Positions 1 through 8,300 of a stretch of DNA of 12,231 nucleotides are shown here, one piece after another; position 1 is the stretch's first letter; each line of letters starts with the position of its first letter. The stretch lies in contig JAFGDR010000050.1 of assembly GCA_016932035.1 (NCBI GenBank), forward strand, positions 1 to 12,231. Direction: 5' to 3'. The stretch comes from Candidatus Cloacimonadota bacterium (GTDB lineage Bacteria > Cloacimonadota > Cloacimonadia > JGIOTU-2). Below the pieces are notes generated by a model. That model was not told the DNA's origin and did not search any database. It was given only the letters and a program-made list of their open reading frames with translations. The position numbers and the translations under genes were made by a program.

Positions 1-8
1 ATGAATAT

Positions 9-14
9 AAGGAG
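9..14 (+). promoter_or_regulatory. Shine-Dalgarno site of the DNA methyltransferase
   Basis: AAGGAG lies 5 nt before the TTG codon at 20-22. It is what supports that TTG as the start, because no ATG in this frame comes nearby. The bases before it (1-18) read as ATG plus four sense codons and TAA, which could be the tail of an upstream gene. The window is too short to tell. Confidence 0.7.
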
Positions 15-19
15 TTAAA

Positions 20-844
20 TTGGATAGTAAAAGAATTTTTTATCAAGATAACAAAATTAAAATTATAAATGATGATGTAGTCATAAGCAGTTTAGGTACA
101 AGTGACTCTATTGATTTGATTGTTACATCCCCACCTTATAATGTTGATATTAAATACAACTCTAATAATGACAAACTCACTTACAGAGAATATTTAGAAT
201 TTTCAAAAAAATGGTTGAGTAAATGTTATGATTGGCTAAAATATGATGGTCGTTTTTGTCTTAACATTCCTTTAGATAAAAATAAAGGAGGGCATCAAAG
301 TGTAGGAGCTGATATAACTAATATTGCTAAAGAAATTGGATTTCAATATCATTCTACAATTATTTGGAATGAGGGTAATATTTCTCGGAGAACAGCATGG
401 GGTTCATGGAAAAGCGCAAGTGCACCATATGTTATTGCACCAGTTGAACTAATACTAATATTATATAAAGAGAGCTGGAAAAAGAAAAGTGGCAGCAGAA
501 TTTCTGACATAGATAAGGAAGAATTTATGGAATGGACAAATGGATTGTGGACCTTTCCTGGAGAAAGTAAAAAGAGAGTAGGACACCCAGCCCCATTTCC
601 AGTCGAACTTCCAAGGAGATGCATTAAGTTATTTAGTTTTGTAGATGATGTAATCTTAGATCCATTTATGGGTAGTGGTTCTACATTAATCGCTGCACTT
701 TTAAACAATAGAAAAGGTGTGGGCTTTGATATTGATTTGGATTATTGTAAACTAGCATATAAAAGACTACAACAAGAAGCAGATTTAAAACAAGAAAATC
801 TATTCATAGAAAGGAAGGATAACTATGTCCAAGTCTCAAAGTGA
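20..844 (+). CDS. Type II DNA methyltransferase, beta class (N4-cytosine or N6-adenine)
   Basis: A 274-residue S-adenosylmethionine-dependent DNA methyltransferase that would protect host sites from the nuclease encoded next to it. The catalytic motif IV, TSPPY, is at residues 36-40. The AdoMet-binding motif I, DPFMGSGST, is near the C-terminus at 214-222 and is followed by GVGFDID at 233-239. A conserved RVGHPAPFPVELPRR stretch at 186-200 acts as motif X. Motif IV before motif I defines the beta class. SPPY is typical of N4-cytosine enzymes but also occurs in N6-adenine ones, so the modified base is not settled. The start is TTG at 20 with AAGGAG 5 nt upstream. The length is normal for a stand-alone Type II enzyme. 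Its end overlaps the following HNH gene by 20 bp. Three sampled lines of the gene are about 28% GC by hand count, against 42-47% in sampled lines of the exporter genes, which suggests horizontal transfer. The recognition sequence cannot be read from the protein. Confidence 0.93.
   Translation: MDSKRIFYQDNKIKIINDDVVISSLGTSDSIDLIVTSPPYNVDIKYNSNNDKLTYREYLEFSKKWLSKCYDWLKYDGRFCLNIPLDKNKGGHQSVGADITNIAKEIGFQYHSTIIWNEGNISRRTAWGSWKSASAPYVIAPVELILILYKESWKKKSGSRISDIDKEEFMEWTNGLWTFPGESKKRVGHPAPFPVELPRRCIKLFSFVDDVILDPFMGSGSTLIAALLNNRKGVGFDIDLDYCKLAYKRLQQEADLKQENLFIERKDNYVQVSK
811..818 (+). promoter_or_regulatory. Shine-Dalgarno site of the HNH endonuclease, inside the methyltransferase gene
   Basis: AAGGAAGG ends 6 nt before the ATG at 825. 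It lies wholly within the last codons of the methyltransferase gene, so the nuclease is translated from its own site on the same message while overlapping its partner. Confidence 0.7.
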
Positions 845-1409
845 ATTAATAATGGAATATTTTCAAAATCATGAAAAGCAAGAATTAAATCATGGTCCAG
901 TAGTAGATTGGGTTACAAAAGAATGGCTGAAAAATCATTCAGAACCACCAAGGGATATTTGGAGGGCAATAAGAAAATTACACCAAGAGGGAACGTTAAT
1001 TAAAATAAAGAAAGGTGTATACAAATATGATCCTGATTTTATACATGACAAATCGCTGTTTGACTTTGATGCACAGACTAAAAAAAAGATCTTAGAACGT
1101 GACAATTTTAAATGTGTCGTATGTGGAAGGGGAAGGAAAGACGGTGTAGAGTTAGTTGTAGATCATATTAAACCAAAAGATAAGGGTGGAAATAATTCAA
1201 TAGAAAATGGACAAACATTATGTGCTGAACACAATTTACTTAAGAAAAATTACTCCCGTACTGAAGCTGGAAAAAGATATTTTATCAAAATGTATGAAGA
1301 TGCTATCAAATATGGTGATGAAAAACTGATTAATTTTTGCAAATGTGTTTTTGATTGTTATGATAAACATAAAATGAATGGTCATATAAAAAGACCAAAT
1401 GGAAATTAA
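825..1409 (+). CDS. HNH endonuclease with N-terminal winged helix, probable Type II restriction enzyme
   Basis: A 194-residue protein, probably the restriction half of the module begun by the upstream methyltransferase. Residues about 5-70 look like a winged helix-turn-helix (a helical stretch around IWRAIRKLHQEG, then the wing IKIKKGVYKYDP) and would contact DNA. Residues about 84-142 form a zinc-supported HNH nuclease: C97-x2-C100, the catalytic pair D113-H114 in VVDHIKP, a GGNNSIENGQ segment with N128, and C133-x2-H136. The zinc ligands would be C97, C100, C133 and H136, and H114 the general base. A lysine- and cysteine-containing tail (about 145-194) has no motif I recognise. The 20 bp overlap with the methyltransferase, with its own strong Shine-Dalgarno site, is typical of restriction-modification pairs. 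The restriction role is inferred from position and domain make-up. A solitary HNH repair or homing nuclease is possible but less likely here. Confidence 0.82.
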   Translation: MSKSQSELIMEYFQNHEKQELNHGPVVDWVTKEWLKNHSEPPRDIWRAIRKLHQEGTLIKIKKGVYKYDPDFIHDKSLFDFDAQTKKKILERDNFKCVVCGRGRKDGVELVVDHIKPKDKGGNNSIENGQTLCAEHNLLKKNYSRTEAGKRYFIKMYEDAIKYGDEKLINFCKCVFDCYDKHKMNGHIKRPNGN

Positions 1410-1469
1410 AAGTAAATAAATATTGTTTATACTTTTTATCAATTATAAATTCAGGATTTTTTATACTAC
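1410..1469. other. Convergent spacer between the restriction-modification module and the exporter operon
   Basis: These 60 bp separate two converging gene ends. They hold only a weak AT stem, ATAAA/TTTAT at 1416-1420 and 1426-1430 with loop TATTG, followed on the + strand by a T5 run at 1433-1437. This could be a feeble terminator for the restriction-modification message. No GC-rich hairpin is present on either strand, so no confident intrinsic terminator can be called for either transcription unit. Confidence 0.35.
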
Positions 1470-3590
1470 TTACTTCTCCATACCTTTATACTGAAGTTCA
1501 TATAATTTGTAGTAAATTCCTCTCAGCTTAAGAAGTTCGTTGTGTGAGCCTTCTTCAGCGATCTTCCCTTTATGAATGACAACAATGCGGTCAACATTCT
1601 GAATGGTTGAGAGACGGTGTGCAATAATGATCGAAGTTCGTTTTTCCATGATCTTTTTGAGTGCATCCTGAATCAGCATTTCCGTTTCTGTATCGATATT
1701 CGAGGTGGCTTCATCCAGCACAAAAATACTCGGATCCCCTACCAGAACACGGGCAAAGGCAAGAAGCTGGCGTTGTCCTGCAGATAGTACTGAACCGCGC
1801 TCTTTTGCATCGTCATCATAACCCTTTGGTAGTTTTGAGATAAATCTGTCAGCATTCACATACATGGCTGCCTGCACGATCTGTTCTTCAGTAATATTGG
1901 GGCGGAAAAGAGAAATATTATCCCTTATCTTGCCGGAGAAAATGAACACATCCTGATGGACCACACCGATATTATGACGCAGTTCTTCAAGATTATATTC
2001 TTTTATTGATTTTCCATCTATCAGAATATCACCTTTCTGGAAGGGATAGAACGAACTGATAAGTTTAACAAGCGTTGTTTTTCCACCACCTGTTGAGCCG
2101 ACCAACGCTACTTTTTCACCTGCTCGGATCTTGAGATTGATATCTTTGAGTATCCAGTCTTCTTCAGACTTTTCAGAATATCTCATCCATACATTTTTGA
2201 ATTCTATCTTCCCTTTTAAACGTGCGAAATGAGCCGTTAGTTTCGGATATTTTTCTTCTTTCTCATCCATCAATTTGAACAAGCGTTCCAACGCAGCCAT
2301 TGCAGACTGCATGACATTATACTTCTGGCTCAGGTCATAGAGTGGATCGAAGAAACGATGTACATAGCTTATAAACACAACAAGTACACCCAATGACATC
2401 TTATTTTGGATAATACTTCCCCCACCATACCAGAGAATGAGTGCAATCGCCAGGTGCACCATCACATCGATAAGTGGGCGGAACACGGCAAACACCTTCA
2501 ATTGCTTTTTCTCAGCATTAAAGTACTCCTGCGTTATATCTTCGAATTCAGTCAGTTTTTTCTTTTCCTGATGGAAAAGTTGTATCGTTTGAACACCCGA
2601 AATGTTTTCACTTAAGCTTGCATTGATCTTAGCAAGACGAATACGAACAAGTCGGTACACTTTTCGAATATCGACTTTGAATTTGAGCATAAAGAAGATA
2701 ACAAACGGCAGAACTACAAAGGTGATCAGTGCAAGTTTCCAGTTGATCAGCAGCATAACAACGAGGATTGCAAACATCATAAAGAGATCCTGTATCAGCG
2801 TGATAAGACCTTCTCCAAGCATTTCAGAAAGTGCATTGATATCATTTGTAACTCGCGTAACCAGCCTGCCAATGGGATTTTTATCAAAGAATGAAAGTGG
2901 CAGCTTCTGGAGATGGTTGAAGAGCTTCATGCGCAGGTCATACATCGAATGCATAGCTCCGTATTGAGTAAGATATATTTGAATATAACTAAATACAAAA
3001 CGAAGAATAAGCATCACGAAGAAGATGATCGCTAGTGTTTTAAGTCCATCTATATCCTTGGACCTGAGAGATTTCGTGGCATCCAAAGAGAGTTCTCTAA
3101 GATCACGCTGTTGAATAATATAATATTCGCCAAATTTCTTGAGATATTCAGGATATTGTTCAGCTATTATGGTATTTTTCTCATTGATCGGATACGCAGC
3201 ATATATTTCTTTGCTGATCAATTCTTCTGCCCTGAGGAAATGAAAATGCCGTGGAATCAGCTTGTCTATATTGTAGCTATGGATCAGTATCTGTCCGTTT
3301 TGCTGGCTGACAACGTACTTCTTATATCGCTTTGAAAAATATTCTTTCAACTCAGACTGATCTTCTATTGTAAGAACTTTCAAAGATGGATTAATATAAT
3401 CATCAATTGCTGTTTTTGTTATATAAGGAATTGCAATCGCAAAGAAGGCAACGGTCAGCAGGAGAAAAAAGGAGATGATGAAATAGACTTTATACGGCAT
3501 CAAATACTTGATAAGCCGCTTCATCAATCTGGAATCAAGTACCTTGCCGCTGTCTTTTTCTTCTTCAAACGCTGATGAGAATTTTCGCAT
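1470..3590 (-). CDS. ABC exporter half-transporter, YheH/BmrD-like subunit with extracytoplasmic insert
   Basis: A 706-residue fusion of membrane and ATPase domains that would pair with the product of the preceding gene to form a heterodimeric exporter in the inner membrane. Membrane helix 1 is at about 37-57 and helix 2 at about 185-209. The remaining helices run up to about residue 415. A hydrophilic insert of about 118 residues sits between helices 1 and 2, on the outer face, as in BmrD/YheH. The nucleotide-binding domain has Walker A GSTGGGKTT at 498-506, Q-loop Q546, signature LSAGQ at 602-606 (not LSGGQ), Walker B ending in D626-E627, and the switch H658. It therefore supplies the catalytic glutamate of the working site and the weakened signature of the degenerate site. 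Its ATG follows the TAA of the partner gene after one base, so translation is coupled. The substrate is unknown; drugs, lipids or peptides are all carried by relatives. It is the last gene of the five-gene run. Confidence 0.93.
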   Translation of the reverse strand: MRKFSSAFEEEKDSGKVLDSRLMKRLIKYLMPYKVYFIISFFLLLTVAFFAIAIPYITKTAIDDYINPSLKVLTIEDQSELKEYFSKRYKKYVVSQQNGQILIHSYNIDKLIPRHFHFLRAEELISKEIYAAYPINEKNTIIAEQYPEYLKKFGEYYIIQQRDLRELSLDATKSLRSKDIDGLKTLAIIFFVMLILRFVFSYIQIYLTQYGAMHSMYDLRMKLFNHLQKLPLSFFDKNPIGRLVTRVTNDINALSEMLGEGLITLIQDLFMMFAILVVMLLINWKLALITFVVLPFVIFFMLKFKVDIRKVYRLVRIRLAKINASLSENISGVQTIQLFHQEKKKLTEFEDITQEYFNAEKKQLKVFAVFRPLIDVMVHLAIALILWYGGGSIIQNKMSLGVLVVFISYVHRFFDPLYDLSQKYNVMQSAMAALERLFKLMDEKEEKYPKLTAHFARLKGKIEFKNVWMRYSEKSEEDWILKDINLKIRAGEKVALVGSTGGGKTTLVKLISSFYPFQKGDILIDGKSIKEYNLEELRHNIGVVHQDVFIFSGKIRDNISLFRPNITEEQIVQAAMYVNADRFISKLPKGYDDDAKERGSVLSAGQRQLLAFARVLVGDPSIFVLDEATSNIDTETEMLIQDALKKIMEKRTSIIIAHRLSTIQNVDRIVVIHKGKIAEEGSHNELLKLRGIYYKLYELQYKGMEK

Positions 3591-3591
3591 C

Positions 3592-5340
3592 TTACAATTC
3601 CAGTTCTTCTCTTAACTTTTGACGTTTATAGATATCGGTATAAATGCCGTTTTGCTTGAGTAATGATTCGTGAGTGCCTTGTTCTGCTACTTTGCCGTCA
3701 GACAGCACAATGATCTTATCTGCGTGCTGCATGGTAGAAATCCTGTGTGCGATCATCAGAACAGTTTTGCCTTTCTGACTCACCCGGATATTTTTCAGAA
3801 TGATCTCTTCAGTCTCAGTATCTACAGAGGAGAATGCATCATCAAGGATGAGGATCGGGGCATTCTTGATCAGAGCTCTCGAAAGGGCTAAACGCTGTTT
3901 TTGACCTCCGGAAAGAGAGACTCCTCTTTCCCCGACGATCGAATCAAATTCCATCTCAAATTCTTTGATGTCGTTATGGAACTGAGATATTTCAGCGATC
4001 TCAATGATATCATCCATTGTTACATCTTCATTTCCGAATTGGATATTTTCCTGCACTGATGATGCAAAGAGGAAAATTTCCTGGGTTACAACTGCAATGG
4101 AATCACGCAAGGTTCTCAAAGGTACTTGATATATTTCATGATCATCAAGATAGATTTGATTTTTAGGAGGATTGAACATGCGTGTCAGCAGCTTAACGAT
4201 CGTGCTTTTGCCTTCTCCGGTTCGACCGACAATGGCGAGTGTTTCTCCCGGTTTCACATTGAAATCAATACCTTTAAGCACTTCAATCTCTGTATCAGGA
4301 TACGAGTATGTAAGATTTTTTATCGTGATCTCACCTTTGATCTCAGTAATGCTCGGATCAACAATGTCAGGTTCATCGATGATCTCAGGTTTTGTATGCA
4401 TGATATCCTGGATTCTGTTCAATGATGCAGTTCCACGCTGGTAAAGATTCACGATCCAGCCGACTGCGATGACAGGCCAGATGATCAGGTGAAGATAGCT
4501 GTTGAAGGCAACGAATTCCCCAATCGTGATCTCTCTCAGGATTGTCTTTGTTCCTCCAATATAGAGTGTTAAGAGCAGGCTGATGCCAATGATCGCAAAC
4601 ATAAGCGGAAAGAACATACCCCATATTTTAACCAGCTTGATGTTCTGGTCGACCAAATCTTCAGCAACTGTGCCGATACGGTCTTCATATGCTTTTTCGC
4701 GAACAAAGGATTTGATAATTCGAATCCCGGATATGGTTTCCTGCACCCTGTCTGAAAGGTGAGCGAAAGTAGTTTGAACTTTTTTAAATAATCTATGAAC
4801 TTTTTTACCGAAATATATCATGACAAAGGTAACGATTGGTAGAGGTATTATGACGAACAGCGTCATTTTAAAGTTGATATTACTCATGAGCAAGAGCGAA
4901 GCGATCGTGACAAAGACGACATCGAAAATCAGCACAACACCGATACCAAAGAGCATTCGTACAGCATTCAGATCGTTCGTTGCATATGCCATAAGATCAC
5001 CGGTATTGTGATCCTGGAAAAATCGTGGTGAAAGTTTTTGTAGATGCTCGTAATAGTCGTTTCGAATTTTTTTCTCAATCTTGAAAGAATTCGTAATAAG
5101 AAAAATCCGCCATAGAAAGCGCAAAACTGCCATGATAAGTGCCAGTCCGAAAATAATGCCAGCATAAACTAAGATTGTATTCGTTGTGAATTCCGGTTTG
5201 TGCAGATAATCGATCACATGCTGGATGATCTTTGGAACAACCATCTGGATAGCATCAACGATTATTAGGCATAGAACGCCTAGCGCAATGCTTTTTTTAT
5301 AGCGTTTTAGATAGGAGATGATCAACTTCAGGTTCTTCAT
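3592..5340 (-). CDS. ABC exporter half-transporter, YheI/BmrC-like subunit with degenerate ATP site
   Basis: A 582-residue half-transporter, first subunit of the heterodimeric exporter. The N-terminal membrane domain spans about 15-310 with six predicted helices and family motifs such as RFFQDHNTGDLMAYATNDL. The nucleotide-binding domain has Walker A GRTGEGKST at 372-380, Q-loop Q420, a canonical LSGGQ at 476-480, Walker B reading LDD with Asp501 where the catalytic glutamate should be, and switch H532. With the partner's LSAGQ this makes one degenerate site, while its own LSGGQ completes the partner's consensus site. This is the pattern known for TM287/TM288 and BmrC/BmrD. I chose the ATG at 5340 because the protein then begins with the usual amphipathic start (MKNLKLIISYLKRYKK) and has the usual family length. 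An in-frame ATG at 5424 would add 28 atypical residues overlapping the TPR gene. Neither start has a clear Shine-Dalgarno site. It follows the TPR gene by 25 nt. Confidence 0.92.
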   Translation of the reverse strand: MKNLKLIISYLKRYKKSIALGVLCLIIVDAIQMVVPKIIQHVIDYLHKPEFTTNTILVYAGIIFGLALIMAVLRFLWRIFLITNSFKIEKKIRNDYYEHLQKLSPRFFQDHNTGDLMAYATNDLNAVRMLFGIGVVLIFDVVFVTIASLLLMSNINFKMTLFVIIPLPIVTFVMIYFGKKVHRLFKKVQTTFAHLSDRVQETISGIRIIKSFVREKAYEDRIGTVAEDLVDQNIKLVKIWGMFFPLMFAIIGISLLLTLYIGGTKTILREITIGEFVAFNSYLHLIIWPVIAVGWIVNLYQRGTASLNRIQDIMHTKPEIIDEPDIVDPSITEIKGEITIKNLTYSYPDTEIEVLKGIDFNVKPGETLAIVGRTGEGKSTIVKLLTRMFNPPKNQIYLDDHEIYQVPLRTLRDSIAVVTQEIFLFASSVQENIQFGNEDVTMDDIIEIAEISQFHNDIKEFEMEFDSIVGERGVSLSGGQKQRLALSRALIKNAPILILDDAFSSVDTETEEIILKNIRVSQKGKTVLMIAHRISTMQHADKIIVLSDGKVAEQGTHESLLKQNGIYTDIYKRQKLREELEL

Positions 5341-5365
5341 AGTACAAGGTGCTTTTTGAGATATT

Positions 5366-8300
5366 TTACGGAAGTGCGTCCAGTAATTTTTTTGCTTCAG
5401 CTCCCCAATTGGAGTTCGTGCCATAGCGCTCGATCACATTCTTATAGAAGAGCCGGGCTTTATCGAATTTCTGCAATTTTTCGTATGCCATTGCTATCTT
5501 GATGTTTGCATTAACATACCACTGGTCGAGAAAATTGTAATCATACACAATCTTAAGAAGTGTTTCGATTGCCTGGTCATACTCTTTCATGCCGTAATAG
5601 GATTCCCCTATCCAGTAGATGATTTCAGCTTTTATTTCACTGTCTGTAAACTGATCCTGAATTGTTTTAAAGAGTTGTATTGCCTTTCTATATTCTTTGT
5701 CCATGTAGTAACAGTATGAAATCTCAAAGATGGTTTGAGGCGTCATTTCTGGAGATCCAAACCGATCGATGAGCATTTGATATGCTTCGATTGCCAGCAT
5801 CCATTCCCCCATTGCTTTGCATGTTAGGGCAAAATTCTCGATCGCCTGCATCGCATACGTTCCTTCAGTATCTTGCTGGATAACCTTCTGGTAATAGTCC
5901 AGGGCATCCTTGAAGTTTCCTTCACTGAAGTTCATTGAACCGAGTTTCAGGTATACATTATATTTGAGTGGTGAATCCGGGAAATTCTGTAAAAGAGTAG
6001 TTAGATATGTATCTGCTTCATCGAATTTCTCGTTGCCAAGCGCCATGATCGCAAGTTCAAGATACGCATCATCAGTATATTCTGTAGAAGAATAATCATC
6101 AATGACTTCTTCAAATAACTTCTGTGCTTTCTTTTGGTCGAGTTGCGAATAGTAGATACCTCGTTCCAAAGTGATGTGTGCTTGGACCTCATCGTTATCT
6201 TTGATAATTGATTTATAATATTTTTCAAATGCTTCTGCCTGTGTCCGATTCTTTGATCTATAATATGCTACAATTGTGTTCTCTGCAATTCGAGCCCAAT
6301 CAAGATATGAAAAACTCTGGAAAGGATCCTTATAACTTTCAGTAAGATTAAATATTTTTGTATAGTTAGCAAGTGCACTACTTATATCTTCAATACTCAT
6401 ATAGAGTTCTGCAAGATGCTCTGTATCAACAAGCATTGTATCCTCAGCCACGTTCAGGCTGATGATCCTGCTGTACTGAAGGATCGCATAGCTGATATTT
6501 CCCTGTGCTTCATAGATTTCAGCAAGTATGTACCTGTCTTTTTTACTCAGATCTTCGATCTTCATTGAAACATCGAGTGCTTTTTCAAACTTGTCTTGAT
6601 TAATATAAAGATTTCTCAGTGTTCGCAGAAGTGCATCGGTCGGAGCTTTCTCAGCAAGTGTTGCATAGATTGCGATGGCTTTTTCAGTTTCGTTCAGTGT
6701 TATATAGGTCGATGCAAGGAGGTTCAGTACATCTAGATATTTTTCTTGTTCCGGATAGTTTTGCACATAATAGTCTAAGTATAGTACACTTTGGGAATAA
6801 GATTTGAGTTGGTAATAGACAAATCCGACATTAAAAAGCAATTGCGGATCAGCAGATAGGGTTTTTTCATCAATCTTCTGATATTGATTCCTTGCAGCTA
6901 TATATCCTTCATTCTCAAGATAGAGATCACCAAGATATTGATACGCTTCGTTTCGAATATTGGCATCTCCTGTAAGTGACGCTGCTTTCTGGAGATAGGT
7001 TATTGTCTGTTCATCTTTTTTATCATTTTGGATTAGTGCTTTTCCAAGATTAAAATAGACTGTTCCAATTTTCGGAAAGGTTGGATATATTTCTATGAAA
7101 TAGAGAGATAATTGTTGGAGGGAGTTCAAGTAATCATCACTCATGGGATCGAGAAAACGTACTTTAAGAGGAATTAAATAATATTCTGCGTATGCTTTTT
7201 CGGGAATATCATGATAATTATCAACGATCGATCCGAATAATTGCTGAGCTTGAGCTTTATATTTATCTGCATCATCATCTTCGCCTAATGATGCCTTGTC
7301 GGCTAATTTAAGGTAAATCTCACCTTTCAGTAAAATGAGACCTGGATCACTGACAAAAAGCGGATCACTTTCAATCAGCTCAAGCGCTTTATCGAACTCT
7401 TTGAGATCGTTTGTATATATTTCAATTAAGGATGTTATGGTAGCAATATAATCGTTTGATCGAACAAACTGAGCAAAGGTTTGCACAAGATTATCCAATG
7501 CTTGTCCTTCATTTTTCTGTTTATAATTTTCAATATATGCGAGCATTTTTGTTGCCCTGTCTCTTTCATTTTCAGGAAGAGAGTGTGTTGCTAATGCTTT
7601 TTTGTAATAATCAGCAGCTTCATCATAATTATTACGTTCTGTACTGCAACAAGCCAATTCAAGATATGTCTTACCACGTAGGTCGCTTTCGGGAAATGTG
7701 GTAACAATCACGAAATAGTAATTTATCGCCGCTTCATAGTCCTTCAGATAATTTTGATACAATTGACCGATTTCATAATATATTGAATCGACCGATGTGA
7801 TGTGAGGATACCTTTTTATGATATCGAGATAGGTTGAGATCGCAAAAGGATAATCATTCTTCTTTAGATAAATTTTTGCCCGTAATTGATAAATGTCCTT
7901 TTGGATGGTAATCCTAGTGGCTTCAAAATCGATTATATCAAGAATTTCCAACGCCTGATCATAGTTTTTAAGATTGTATTCTGCGTATGCTTGAATATAT
8001 TGAATGTGTGACAAATAGGAACTCTTTGGAAAGTTATTCTGAAATTCTTTACACGTTACGATTGTGTTTCCGTATCTATTGAGAGCAAATTCCAACGATG
8101 CAATCTTGTCTGCAATCTCATCTCGTTGAGGATAGGTATCAAATTTGCGATAGAATTCTTTATTCTGTTCAAGAGCTTCCTGGCGATCACCGTTCTTGTA
8201 CAGCAATTCTGCATACAACAGGAGGAGTGATTGTTGATACATCCTAGGAATCGATTCAGTTAATCCATCCTTGAGTAATTGCAATGCTTTGTCCTGCATC

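Noticed and set aside
349-708. 119-codon open frame on the - strand inside the methyltransferase
   Set aside because: It lies opposite conserved methyltransferase motifs and shows nothing recognisable itself.
1411-1437. Hairpin plus T-run as a true intrinsic terminator
   Set aside because: The stem has only five A-T pairs and no G-C pair, so it is too weak to call. It is kept only as a note in the spacer entry.
1236-1442. 68-codon open frame on the - strand covering the end of the HNH gene and the spacer
   Set aside because: A low-complexity Ile/Phe-rich translation of AT-rich antisense sequence, with no support beyond being open.
2602-2967. 121-codon open frame on the + strand inside the exporter gene
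   Set aside because: It is antisense to a well-supported ABC exporter gene, and its translation shows no family motif. It is a reading-frame shadow.
4385-4624. 79-codon open frame on the - strand within the first exporter subunit gene
   Set aside because: It is in another frame of the same strand as a clear transporter gene and has no motif.
5341-5424. Upstream in-frame ATG (5424) giving the exporter subunit 28 extra residues
   Set aside because: The added residues do not resemble the family, overlap the end of the TPR gene, and have no Shine-Dalgarno site before them. The ATG at 5340 gives the usual start and length.
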